A stretch of 64,000 nucleotides of DNA, from positions 1,677,001 to 1,741,000 of the forward strand of contig NZ_RJVJ01000002.1 in NCBI RefSeq assembly GCF_003751605.1, in the 5' to 3' direction. Positions within the stretch are counted from its first letter, which is position 1, and each line of letters begins with the position of its first letter. The position numbers and the translations under genes were made by a program. Of the stretch, positions 34,063 to 42,621 are shown in pieces. The DNA is from Kitasatospora cineracea (GTDB taxonomy: Bacteria > Actinomycetota > Actinomycetes > Streptomycetales > Streptomycetaceae). The notes under the pieces were generated by a model. It was given only the letters and a program-made list of their open reading frames with translations, was not told the origin of the DNA and made no database searches.

Positions 34063-35819
34063 GCCCGGGCCACCGGGTTGTCGATCTCGACGTACACCGA
34101 CTGGGTCTCGACCGGGCCGACCAGTTCGTCCAGGCCGTGCAGCCGGGTGAGCAGGTTGGCCTTGCAGCGCAGGGTGGGCGCGTCCAGCAGGTGGGCGGGC
34201 AGCGCGGAGCCGGTGGCGGTGGCGGCGGGGCCGGCCAGGAAGCGGCGCAGCGCGGCCAGCAGCAGCTGCTCGTCGGCGAGGCCCTGGGAGCCGAAGGCGC
34301 CGATCAGGCCGAGCACGTGGTTGATGCCGAGGTAGTAGGCGAAGCGCTCGTCGGCGACCGCGTCGGGCACGAAGGTGTCGCTGTGCGCGCCGAGTCCGGG
34401 CAGCCGCCGGTGCAGCCGGTCGGCGTGCGAGTCGCGGAAGTAGTAGCCCTGGTTGTCGCGGTAGCGGCCGCCGGCGGGCCAGCCCTGGGGGTCCAGCAGG
34501 ACCAGGCTGTTCTGCTGGTGGGCCTCCAGCGCGATGCCGGCCCGCCCGTCCAGCCAGAGGATCGGCAGCACGACGGTGTCCAGGTAGCGCAGGAACCACT
34601 CGGTGGCGACGGTCGGCACCGGGCGGCCGGTGCGGACGGCCAAGTCGTCCAGGACGTCCGCCAGTTGCGAGCCGAGCCGGTCCAGCGGCCGTTCGGCGAC
34701 CAGTCCGGCCACGCACAGCGCCCGGTCGGCGGGCCCGAACGGCAGCCGGCGCAGCACGGTGTCCAGGCCGTTGGGGTCGCCGAGCGCGGGGTGGTCGACG
34801 CCGATCCAGGCCGGGTCGCGGACGATGTCGAAGCCGGGGTGGGCGGCCCGCCACTCGGCGGCCAGGCCGGACTCCAGCAGGCGGTGCACCTCGGCGCCCC
34901 GGTGCAGTTCCTTGCGGAGGTTCTCCCGGCGGGAGTTGGTGATCCGCAGGCCGAGCGACAGCTTGAGCATCCACGGGGTGCCGGGGCGGCAGACGGTGCG
35001 CACCGAGCTGGTGGGGTGCCAGGGCTCGCCGTGCTGGCCGAGGTCGGTGAGCAGGCCCTGGTCGAGCAGTTCGGCGACGGCCGGGCGGAGCACCAGTTCG
35101 CGGGCCTGCCAGGGGTGCAGCGGCAGGGCGGCCGTGCCGGCGGGCAGCGGGCGGCCGTACAGCCCGGCGGTGAGCTGCTCGACGGGGGTGCCGGCGGCGG
35201 AGTCGCCGGCCAGCAGCGAGCGGTGCACGGCCCACCAGTGCAGCCGGAAGCTGCCGTGCAGCTCCGGGGAGTACGCGGCGGACTGGGCGGGGCCGAGGCC
35301 GTCGCGGCTCTTCGGGGTGGGGTGCAGCGGGTGGCCGAGCAGCAGCGCCTGCTCGGCGCGCAGGAACGGGTCGGCGGGGGCGGCGGGGGCGGCCCGGCGG
35401 TGGGCGAGGATCTCCGCGGTGCGGGCCGAGGAGTCGGCCACCCGGGCGGTCAGGTCGGCGAGTTGGCCGGGTTCGGGGCGGCCGGTGGCGCCGGCCACCA
35501 GGGCGGCGACGGTGACCGCGTCGACCGGGTGCTCGGCGGTGCCGGTGGAGACGGTGGCCGGGCCGAACCGGTGCCAGCCGCAGGCCGACCAGTGCCGCAC
35601 CGGCGCGGACAGCTGCGCGGCGCCGCCGAGCACCGGGATCCGCAGCAGGTCGCCGTCCGGGCGCTCGGCCGCGGTCTCCCGGGCCCAGCAGCGCAACAGG
35701 CTCTCGGTGGCGGCGTGTTCGGCGGCCACGGCCGGGTCGGGGTCGAGCAGCGGGTCCGGGGTGGGGTGCCCGGCCGCGGGCCGGGCGGCCGGGGGGACGC
35801 CGGTGAGGGTGCTGGCCAA
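34059..35819 (-). CDS. IucA/IucC-family siderophore synthetase (IucA position)
   Basis: The first gene of the siderophore operon, a 586-residue NIS synthetase. Recognisable elements: GHPLHPTPKSRDGL near residue 160 (ATP-site GHP and K), LPLHPWQARELVL near residue 235, SSVRTVCRPGTPWMLKLSLG near residue 265, and ALEAHQQNSLVLL near residue 430. It would join the first hydroxamate to citrate. ATG at 35819 with AAGGAGCGG-type sequence upstream. A weak iron-box match lies 30-48 bases before the start, in the promoter. Low identity to the second synthetase indicates distinct steps rather than a recent duplicate. Confidence 0.9.
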   Translation of the reverse strand: MASTLTGVPPAARPAAGHPTPDPLLDPDPAVAAEHAATESLLRCWARETAAERPDGDLLRIPVLGGAAQLSAPVRHWSACGWHRFGPATVSTGTAEHPVDAVTVAALVAGATGRPEPGQLADLTARVADSSARTAEILAHRRAAPAAPADPFLRAEQALLLGHPLHPTPKSRDGLGPAQSAAYSPELHGSFRLHWWAVHRSLLAGDSAAGTPVEQLTAGLYGRPLPAGTAALPLHPWQARELVLRPAVAELLDQGLLTDLGQHGEPWHPTSSVRTVCRPGTPWMLKLSLGLRITNSRRENLRKELHRGAEVHRLLESGLAAEWRAAHPGFDIVRDPAWIGVDHPALGDPNGLDTVLRRLPFGPADRALCVAGLVAERPLDRLGSQLADVLDDLAVRTGRPVPTVATEWFLRYLDTVVLPILWLDGRAGIALEAHQQNSLVLLDPQGWPAGGRYRDNQGYYFRDSHADRLHRRLPGLGAHSDTFVPDAVADERFAYYLGINHVLGLIGAFGSQGLADEQLLLAALRRFLAGPAATATGSALPAHLLDAPTLRCKANLLTRLHGLDELVGPVETQSVYVEIDNPVARA

Positions 35820-35848
35820 ATCCGCTCCTTGTAGCCGCGTGACTGCCT

Positions 35849-35867
35849 ACGGGTAAGGGTTGCCTGT
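35849..35867 (-). promoter_or_regulatory. Candidate iron box (DmdR1/IdeR) of the siderophore operon
   Basis: ACGGGTAAGGGTTGCCTGT keeps the core of TTAGGTTAGGCTAACCTAA, with matching GG, AGG and CCT positions: about 10 of 19 bases. It is centred 39 bases upstream of the first synthetase gene. Iron-dependent repression is expected biologically, but the match is moderate. Confidence 0.4.
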
Positions 35868-36073
35868 CCACCACCGCCGGGCACAAGGACGACTCACTCG
35901 TTCCGGTGAGTTTCGGGCGATCCCTCACCCGCAGGTGTGAGTGGGCGGCATCCTGACGGACCGTCACCATCACGGTTCGGTGTCCGGACGTCAACGGCAG
36001 GGGCACCGCCCGTCCGCCGCGTCGGACCCGGATGGAAGACTGTCCCGGGGAGTCGTTCCGTTCTGGGGGGTCG

Positions 36074-37249
36074 ATGGTGAGGGCACGGGGGGTGGTGGCC
36101 CTGCTGTCCGCGGCCGCCGTGGTGGCGGGCGGGACGAGCGCCTGCACCTCGACCGGCGGCGGGGGCGACGGGTCGCCGCGCAGCTTCGCCGAGTTGAAGC
36201 AGTGGGGGTACGCCGAGTGGGACCGCTGGGCGCAGCACCACGGCTTCCGCAACCCGGCGGTGCCGGGCCTGTGGAGCGCCGAGAAGATGGACCAGGCCCC
36301 GCCGCAGCAGCCCGCCCCGGCCCCGGACGGGCCGTCCGCCGCGCCACCGCCGTCGCTCCCGGTGAGCACCCCGGCGGGCGCGCCGGAGAGCGGGCCGGAG
36401 AGCGCCTCGGCGAGCGGGCCGGAGAGCGCGCCCGCGTCCGGCCCGGCCGCCGCGTCCCCCTCCCCCGCCGCGCCGCCGCCGGTGGCCGCGCAGCCGGTGC
36501 CGCGCCCGTACACCAGCTACCCGGCGTCCGGGAAGGTCTTCATGACCGCGCCGAACGGCGGCACCGGCCAGTGCTCGGCCACCGTGGTCGCCGACCCGGC
36601 GCACCCGGGGAAGAGCAACCTGGTGTGGACGGCCGCGCACTGCGTGCACGAGGGCAAGGGCGGCGACTGGTACAAGAACCTGGTGTTCGTCCCGGCCTAC
36701 AACAGCTCCGGCGCGGCCAGCGACCACCGGAGGGCGACGCTCGCCGAGGTCGCCCCGCTCGGGCAGTGGTGGGCCGACAAGGTGATCACCTCGCCGCTGT
36801 GGACCACCGAGGGCACCAAGGGCGGGGGTGCCGCGAACCAGTACGACTTCGCGGTGGTCAAGGTGCGCGGCCCGGAGGGCGAGACCCGCTCGCTGGAGGA
36901 GGCCGTCGGCACCGCCGTGCCGGTGTGGTTCGACGCCCCGCGCGAGCAGTTGGCGATCCAGGCCTGGGGGTACCCGGCCCTCGCGCCGTTCGACGGGCAG
37001 GAGTTGGAGCGCTGCGACTCCGGCCGGCCGGGCTCCCGCAGCTTCGACCCGGCCCGGCCCCCGATGCTGGTGATCGGCTGCACCATGACGGCCGGCGCGT
37101 CGGGCGGCGGCTGGTTCGCCGACGGACCGGACGGCCGCCAGCGGCTGGTCAGCAACACCTCGATCGGCACCCAGGCGCACACCGCCCTGAACGGGCCCTA
37201 CCTGGAGGACGTGGCCCGCCGGGCGCTCGACTACATCTCCCGGACGTGA
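36074..37249 (+). CDS. Trypsin-like serine peptidase, putative lipoprotein (first of a pair)
   Basis: A 391-residue exported S1-like peptidase. The signal peptide (VVALLSAAAVVAGG) ends at the lipobox-like TSAC, so the enzyme is probably anchored to the membrane surface. A Ser/Pro/Ala-rich spacer (about residues 80-150) links it to the protease domain. Catalytic His189 is in WTAAHC, Asp is in NQYDFAVVKV, and Ser343 is in GASGGGW. The motif ELKQWGYAEWDRWAQHHGF near the N terminus is echoed in the neighbour. ATG at 36074 was preferred over an earlier in-frame start because the signal peptide begins there. The paralogue follows 80 bases downstream on the same strand. Substrate unknown. Confidence 0.85.
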   Translation: MVRARGVVALLSAAAVVAGGTSACTSTGGGGDGSPRSFAELKQWGYAEWDRWAQHHGFRNPAVPGLWSAEKMDQAPPQQPAPAPDGPSAAPPPSLPVSTPAGAPESGPESASASGPESAPASGPAAASPSPAAPPPVAAQPVPRPYTSYPASGKVFMTAPNGGTGQCSATVVADPAHPGKSNLVWTAAHCVHEGKGGDWYKNLVFVPAYNSSGAASDHRRATLAEVAPLGQWWADKVITSPLWTTEGTKGGGAANQYDFAVVKVRGPEGETRSLEEAVGTAVPVWFDAPREQLAIQAWGYPALAPFDGQELERCDSGRPGSRSFDPARPPMLVIGCTMTAGASGGGWFADGPDGRQRLVSNTSIGTQAHTALNGPYLEDVARRALDYISRT

Positions 37250-37329
37250 CCGCCGCCGGTCGCCTCCGTCCGGCCCGGCCCCGGCCCCGACTCCGCACCC
37301 ATTCCGACACCGACCACGGGGGAACACCC

Positions 37330-38493
37330 ATGACCGACCAGCACCGCACGGCGCGCCGAGTCCGGAGCGCGGCCGCGGCCGCCCTGGTGACGGTGCTCGC
37401 CGTCACCACCGCCGCCTGCTCCCAGAAGCCGGTCCCGTCGCCGCCGCCCGCCAAGTCCTCCGCGTCCGGGTCGAAGGACTCCGTGGACATCGGCGACCTG
37501 CAGAACTTCCTCTCCCAGGCGCCGAACTGGAACGCCGACGACTGGAAGAAGTGGGCGTCCAAGAACGGCTTCAAGCCGGAGGACATCGAGGCGATCAAGA
37601 GCTTCTGGAACACGAAGAAGCCCGCCGACCCGAAGAAGACCACCTCGATCGCCCCGGACGAGAAGGCCCCCTCGATCCGGGACGTGGTCTTCCCGTCCGT
37701 CGTCCAGGCCAAGGCCCAGCCGCACCCGTACGGCGCGGACACCGCCGTGATCGGCAAGATCTTCTTCGAGAGCGACGAGGGCACCGCGGTCTGCTCGGGC
37801 ACCGTGGTCGCCGACCCGGGCAACCCCGGCCGGAGCAACCTGGTGTGGACGGCCGCGCACTGCGCCCACGGCGGCAAGGGCAAGGGCTACTTCACCAAGC
37901 TGATGTTCGCGCCCAGCTACAACCGCACCGGCGTCACCAGCAACGGCAAGGGCCAGAACGCCACCTGGGAGCAGGTCGCCCCGCTCGGCCGCTGGCTGGC
38001 CACCGACATGCTGGTGATGCCGCAGTGGACCCAGGAGGGCAACCTGGTGGGCACCGCGGCCAACCAGTTCGACTTCGCAGTGATCCGGGTGGCCTCGCTG
38101 GACGGCTCGGACATCTCGCTGGAGGAGACCGTCGGCGGCTCGGTGCCGATCCTGTTCAACGCCAAGCCGGAGGACATCACCGCGCCCAAGGCGTACGGCT
38201 ACCCGGCCGGGAAGCCGTACGACGGCGAGGAGTTGGAGCACTGCGACTCCACCGCCAAGCTCACCCCGTTCGTCTTCGACCGCTCGCGCCCGCCGATGCT
38301 GGCCATCGGCTGCAGCATGACGGGCGGCTCCTCCGGCGGTGGCTGGATCACCCGGCAGAGCGGCAAGCCGGTGCTGTTCTCCAACGTCTCGATCGGCGAC
38401 AACGGCAACCGCTGGCAGGCCGGCCCGACCCTCGGGCCGGACGCCAAGAAGATGTTCGACGCCTTCCTGGCCAAGGAGTCGGGCAACCGGTAG
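37330..38493 (+). CDS. Trypsin-like serine peptidase, putative lipoprotein (second of a pair)
   Basis: A 387-residue paralogue of the preceding protein. The signal peptide ends in the lipobox TAAC. A Lys/Ser spacer and the conserved WNADDWKKWASKNGF block follow. The protease domain has His177 in WTAAHC, Asp in NQFDFAVIRV and Ser335 in SSGGGW. The segment SNLVWTAAHC is identical in both proteins, so they arose by tandem duplication, then diverged in their linkers (Pro/Ala in the first, Lys-rich here). The gene has its own ATG with a GGGGGAA stretch upstream and ends in a strong hairpin. Confidence 0.85.
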   Translation: MTDQHRTARRVRSAAAAALVTVLAVTTAACSQKPVPSPPPAKSSASGSKDSVDIGDLQNFLSQAPNWNADDWKKWASKNGFKPEDIEAIKSFWNTKKPADPKKTTSIAPDEKAPSIRDVVFPSVVQAKAQPHPYGADTAVIGKIFFESDEGTAVCSGTVVADPGNPGRSNLVWTAAHCAHGGKGKGYFTKLMFAPSYNRTGVTSNGKGQNATWEQVAPLGRWLATDMLVMPQWTQEGNLVGTAANQFDFAVIRVASLDGSDISLEETVGGSVPILFNAKPEDITAPKAYGYPAGKPYDGEELEHCDSTAKLTPFVFDRSRPPMLAIGCSMTGGSSGGGWITRQSGKPVLFSNVSIGDNGNRWQAGPTLGPDAKKMFDAFLAKESGNR

Positions 38494-38507
38494 CCACCGG
38501 AACGCCG

Positions 38508-38551
38508 ACGGGCGGGCGGCGCACCCCTCGCAGGGTGCGCCGCCCGCCCGT
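38508..38551. terminator. Bidirectional terminator between the peptidase pair and hflX
   Basis: A perfect 19-bp stem (38508-38526 with 38533-38551) with a six-base loop lies between convergent genes, 14 bases after the peptidase stop and 35 bases before the hflX stop. Confidence 0.9.
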
Positions 38552-38586
38552 TCGTTCGCTACGGCGGGTGGCGGGTGCCGGTGCCG

Positions 38587-40086
38587 TCAGGCCGCGACGA
38601 CCGCGTACCGCTCCAGCTCGCCGGCCAGTACGGCCGCCACCTTGGCGTGCAGCAGGGTGCCGTCCGCCGTGTGCTCGGTGGAGATCAGCTCGCCCTCCGC
38701 GTGCACCCGGGAGACCAGGTCGCCGCGGGTGTAGGGGACCAGGGCCTTGACCTCCACCGCGGGGCGGGGCAGTTCCCGGTCGATCAGGGCGAGCAGTTCC
38801 TCCATGCCCTGGCCGCTGCGGGCCGACACCACCAGGGCGTGCGGCTCGCGGCGCAGCAGGCGCTGGAGGACCAGCGGGTCCGCCGCGTCGGCCTTGTTGA
38901 TCACCACGATCTCCGGCACGTTCTGCGCGTCGACCGAGACGATCACCTCGCGGACGGCGGCGAGCTGGGTCTCCGGCTCGGGGTGCGAGCCGTCCACCAC
39001 GTGCAGGATGAGGTCGGCGTCGGCGACCTCCTCCATGGTGGAGCGGAACGCCTCGACCAGGTGGTGCGGCAGGTGCCGGACGAAGCCGACCGTGTCGGCC
39101 AGCGTGTAGAGCCGGCCGCTCGGGGTCTCGGCCCGGCGGACCGTCGGGTCCAGGGTGGCGAACAGCGCGTTCTCCACCAGGACGCCGGCCCCGGTGAGCC
39201 GGTTGAGCAGCGAGGACTTGCCCGCGTTGGTGTACCCGGCGATGGCCACCGACGGGACGTGGTTGCGCCGCCGCTCCTGCCGCTTGGTGTCGCGGCCCTT
39301 CTTCATGTCGGCGATCTCCTTGCGGAGCTTCGCCATCTTCTCGCGGATCCGCCGCCGGTCGGTCTCGATCTTGGTCTCACCGGGACCGCGGGTGGCCATG
39401 CCGCCGCCCGAGGAGCCGGAGCCACCGCCGCCCATCTGCCGGGACAGCGACTGACCCCAGCCGCGCAGGCGCGGCAGCATGTACTGCATCTGCGCGAGCG
39501 AGACCTGCGCCTTGCCCTCCCGGGACTTGGCGTGCTGGGCGAAGATGTCCAGGATCAGGGCGGTGCGGTCGACCACCTTGACCTTGACCACGTCCTCCAG
39601 GTGGATCAGCTGGCCGGGCGTCAGCTCACCGTCGCAGACCACGGTGTCGGCGCCGGTGGAGGCGACGATGTCGCGCAGTTCCTTGGCCTTGCCGGAGCCG
39701 ATGTAGGTGGCCGCGTCGGGCTTGTCGCGGCGCTGGATCACGCCGTCCAGGACTTCGGAGCCGGCCGTCTCGGCGAGGGCGGCGAGCTCGGCCATCGAGT
39801 TCTCCGCCTCCTCGAGCGTGCCGTCCGTCCACACGCCGACGAGCACCACGCGCTCCAGGCGGAGCTGGCGGTACTCGACTTCGGTGACGTCCTGCAGTTC
39901 GGTGGAGAGGCCGTGCACGCGCCGGAGCGCGGCGCGCTCGGAGCGGTCGTACTGCTCTCCGTCGTAGTTGCCGAGGCCCTCGTCGATCGCCGCGAGGTCC
40001 TCGTCCATCAGGGCTTCCGCCTTGAGGTCGGCGAGTCGGCTGGCGGACTCGCTCGATCGGGTGCGGCTGTCGAACGTGGAGGTCAT
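38587..40086 (-). CDS. hflX: GTPase HflX
   Basis: Ribosome-associated GTPase that splits stalled or hibernating 70S ribosomes under stress; 499 residues. An N-terminal HflX domain (VDRTALILDIFAQHAKSREG, then GETKIETDRR with a Gly-rich loop GGGGSGSSGGG) precedes the G domain. The G domain shows G1 AGYTNAGKSSLLNRL, G3 DTVGF and G4 NKAD. The ATG at 40086 (MTSTFDSRTR) has AAGGATG upstream. It begins just one base after the rshA stop codon, so the two genes are very probably co-transcribed and translationally coupled. Confidence 0.95.
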   Translation of the reverse strand: MTSTFDSRTRSSESASRLADLKAEALMDEDLAAIDEGLGNYDGEQYDRSERAALRRVHGLSTELQDVTEVEYRQLRLERVVLVGVWTDGTLEEAENSMAELAALAETAGSEVLDGVIQRRDKPDAATYIGSGKAKELRDIVASTGADTVVCDGELTPGQLIHLEDVVKVKVVDRTALILDIFAQHAKSREGKAQVSLAQMQYMLPRLRGWGQSLSRQMGGGGSGSSGGGMATRGPGETKIETDRRRIREKMAKLRKEIADMKKGRDTKRQERRRNHVPSVAIAGYTNAGKSSLLNRLTGAGVLVENALFATLDPTVRRAETPSGRLYTLADTVGFVRHLPHHLVEAFRSTMEEVADADLILHVVDGSHPEPETQLAAVREVIVSVDAQNVPEIVVINKADAADPLVLQRLLRREPHALVVSARSGQGMEELLALIDRELPRPAVEVKALVPYTRGDLVSRVHAEGELISTEHTADGTLLHAKVAAVLAGELERYAVVAA

Positions 40087-40087
40087 T

Positions 40088-42445
40088 TCATCCTTGGGTT
40101 GATCGGATCGTGCTCTCGGACAACACGGCGGAGCCGCCGTGAATTCCCCACGATGGTTGCACGTCCGCTGTGCCCGAGTCATCCCTTTTACCAGCCGCCC
40201 CCTCCGGACCGGCCACCGCCCCCGCCGCCGCCCCCGCCCCTGCCGCGGCCGCCTCCGCGGCCGCTCCGTCCGGCCCGGCCTCCGGCCCGCCGGGCCGGTA
40301 CACGTCGTACACGCCCGACACCCGGAGCACCGCCCGCATCACCGCGGGCAGCACCGCGGCGTCGGGCAGCTCCAGGGTGTAGCTGTGCCGCACCCGGAGC
40401 TGGCGGGGCGGCTCGACCTCGGCGGAGAAGATCGACGCGCCCTCGCCGGAGATCGCCGCGGTCAGGTCGGCGAGCAGCCGGGGCCGGTTGAGCGCCTCGG
40501 CGTGCAGGGTGGCCCGGTAGCCCCACTGCGGGGCGCCGCCGGGCAGCCAGCGGACCCCGACCGGGCGGCGGCCGCCGCGCAGCATCCGGGTGCCGGTGGG
40601 GCAGCCCGCCCGGTGCACCGCGACGATCCCGCCGCGCAGCGCGATGCCGGTCACCTCGTCGGGCGGGACGGGCGTGCAGCAGCGGGCCAACCGGACGGCC
40701 GCGCCGGGCAGTTCGGGCACCTCGGCGGGCGCGACGGCCTCGGGGGCGGCGGCACCGGCGGCGGCCCCGGGCACGGGGGCGCCGGTCGGCGCGGCGGTCG
40801 GGGCGACGGCGGCGGTCCCGGGCGGTTCGGCGGGCGCGGGCCCGGGCGGCACGGCGGGCGCGGCCGGGCGGGCGGCCAGCCGCCGCTCGACGGCGAGCCG
40901 GGCACCGGGGGTGCGGACGTACTCCAGCCACTGCGGGTCGGGCCCGCTGTCCTCGCCGTCGGGGGCCAGCAGCAGGCCGAACATGTCGCCGTCGCGCAGT
41001 TCGGTGGAGAGCGCGGCGAGCCGGCCGTTGACCCGGGCGCCGATACATCGGTGGCCGGTCTCCTCGCCGAGCAGGTAGGCGGCGTCCAGGCAGCTGGAGC
41101 CGGCCGGCAGGTGCAGGGTGGCGCCGTCCTCGGTGACGGCGGTGATCTCGCGGTCGTCGCGCAGGTCGGCGGTGAGCGCGGACCAGAAGGCGTCCGGGTC
41201 GGGGGTGTCCTGCTGCCAGTCGAGCAGCCGGGCCAGCCAGCCGGGGCGGGCCGGGTCGGTGCGGTCCTCGGGGTCGTCGGCGGTGCCGGGCCGGTCGGCG
41301 GTGCGCGGGTCGCCGAGGGCGACCACGCCGGTCTCGGCGACCTCGTGCATCCGCCGGGTGCGGACCAGGACCTCGATCACCTCGCCGCCGGTCAGCGCGA
41401 CCGCGGTGTGCAGCGACTGGTACAGGTTGAACTTGGGGGCGGCGACGAAGTCCTTGAACTCGCCGGGCAGCGGCGTCCAGCAGGTGTGCAGCTCGCCGAG
41501 CACGGCGTAGCAGTCGGCGTTCTCCTCGACCACCACCAGCAGCCGCCCGAAGTCGGCGGGCCGCAGCCCGGCGCCGTCCGGGCCGGCCCCGCGCTTGATC
41601 ATCACCCGGTGCAGCGAGACCAGGTGCCGGGGCCGGACGGTGACGGCGGCGGGGATGCCGGCCTCGGCGAGCTGTCGGCCGAGCTCGGCGGCGAACGGGG
41701 CGAGCACGCCGTCCGTCCAGCCGCCGGCCACCGCGCCGGTGTGCTCGTACTCCTCGGGGTGCAGGGTGGCGAAGACGATGTCCTCCAGCTCCGCCTTGAC
41801 CATCTGGATGCCGAGCCGTTCGGCGAGCGGGATCAGCACGTCCCGGGTGACCTTGGCGATCCGCACCTGGCTGGCCGGCTTCATGTGCCGGATGGTGCGC
41901 ATGTTGTGCAGCCGGTCGGCGAGCTTGATCACCATCACCCGGACGTCGTCGCCGGTGGCGACCAGCATCTTGCGGAAGGTCTCCGGCTCGGCGGCGGCCC
42001 CGAAGTCGACCTTCTCCAGTTTGGTGACGCCGTCCACCAGGTACGCCACCTCGGGCCCGAAGACCTCGGCGACCTGATCGAGCGTCACCTCGGTGTCCTC
42101 GACGGTGTCGTGCAGCAGCGAGGCGACCAGCGTGGTGGTGTCCGCGCCGAGCTGGGCGAGGATCATCGTCACCGCGAGCGGGTGGGTGATGTACGGCTCG
42201 CCGCTCTTCCGGGTCTGCCCGCGGTGGCTCTCCTCGGCGAGCCGGTACGCCCTGGTCAGCAGCGGTACGTCGGCCTGCGGGCGGTGCACCCGGTGGGCCT
42301 GGACGATCGGCTCGATGGCGTCGGGGACGGGCGTCCGCCCGGTGGCGAGCAGTGCCGCCCGGCCGGCCCGGCCGAGTGCCGCGCGGCTAAACCGGCCCGC
42401 CGGCTGCTTGGACGGCGGACCCGCCAGCTCGGAGCGGATGGTCAT
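40088..42445 (-). CDS. rshA: RelA/SpoT homologue RshA
   Basis: A 785-residue long RSH protein, matching in place and size the second RelA/SpoT homologue of Streptomyces. The HD hydrolase is complete: THPLAVTMIL, SLLHDTVEDTEVTL, IKLADRLHNMRT. The synthetase part keeps FKDFVAAPKFNLYQSLHTAV, but the segment ADFGRLLVVV does not align its Asp with the metal-binding Asp of canonical enzymes, and AAHWAYK is missing after RRMHEVAETGV. A TGS domain (about 440-500), a Pro/Ala linker, a cysteine-containing RCCTPVPPDEVTG segment and an ACT domain follow. So (p)ppGpp hydrolysis looks intact and synthesis doubtful. ATG at 42445. The Ala/Gly-rich C-terminal tail (~45 residues) is unusual. Confidence 0.85.
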   Translation of the reverse strand: MTIRSELAGPPSKQPAGRFSRAALGRAGRAALLATGRTPVPDAIEPIVQAHRVHRPQADVPLLTRAYRLAEESHRGQTRKSGEPYITHPLAVTMILAQLGADTTTLVASLLHDTVEDTEVTLDQVAEVFGPEVAYLVDGVTKLEKVDFGAAAEPETFRKMLVATGDDVRVMVIKLADRLHNMRTIRHMKPASQVRIAKVTRDVLIPLAERLGIQMVKAELEDIVFATLHPEEYEHTGAVAGGWTDGVLAPFAAELGRQLAEAGIPAAVTVRPRHLVSLHRVMIKRGAGPDGAGLRPADFGRLLVVVEENADCYAVLGELHTCWTPLPGEFKDFVAAPKFNLYQSLHTAVALTGGEVIEVLVRTRRMHEVAETGVVALGDPRTADRPGTADDPEDRTDPARPGWLARLLDWQQDTPDPDAFWSALTADLRDDREITAVTEDGATLHLPAGSSCLDAAYLLGEETGHRCIGARVNGRLAALSTELRDGDMFGLLLAPDGEDSGPDPQWLEYVRTPGARLAVERRLAARPAAPAVPPGPAPAEPPGTAAVAPTAAPTGAPVPGAAAGAAAPEAVAPAEVPELPGAAVRLARCCTPVPPDEVTGIALRGGIVAVHRAGCPTGTRMLRGGRRPVGVRWLPGGAPQWGYRATLHAEALNRPRLLADLTAAISGEGASIFSAEVEPPRQLRVRHSYTLELPDAAVLPAVMRAVLRVSGVYDVYRPGGPEAGPDGAAAEAAAAGAGAAAGAVAGPEGAAGKRDDSGTADVQPSWGIHGGSAVLSESTIRSTQG

Positions 42446-42621
42446 CTGCACCTCCGGCAGCAACACCGGAGCGACGGCCGACCCGGTGGTCCATGCTACC
42501 GAGCAGAGCACGTTGCGCGAGCCCCCGCTTCCCCTCTGTCACCCGGATCACTCGAACGGGCGGATTAGCCGGAAGGCCGGATGGGAAGCGGGAGCTGACG
42601 CCCCGTCGCGCTGACCTGCGG

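Noticed and set aside
30342..35819. Desferrioxamine (desABCD) cluster
   Set aside because: There are two NIS synthetases and no PLP-dependent lysine decarboxylase gene.
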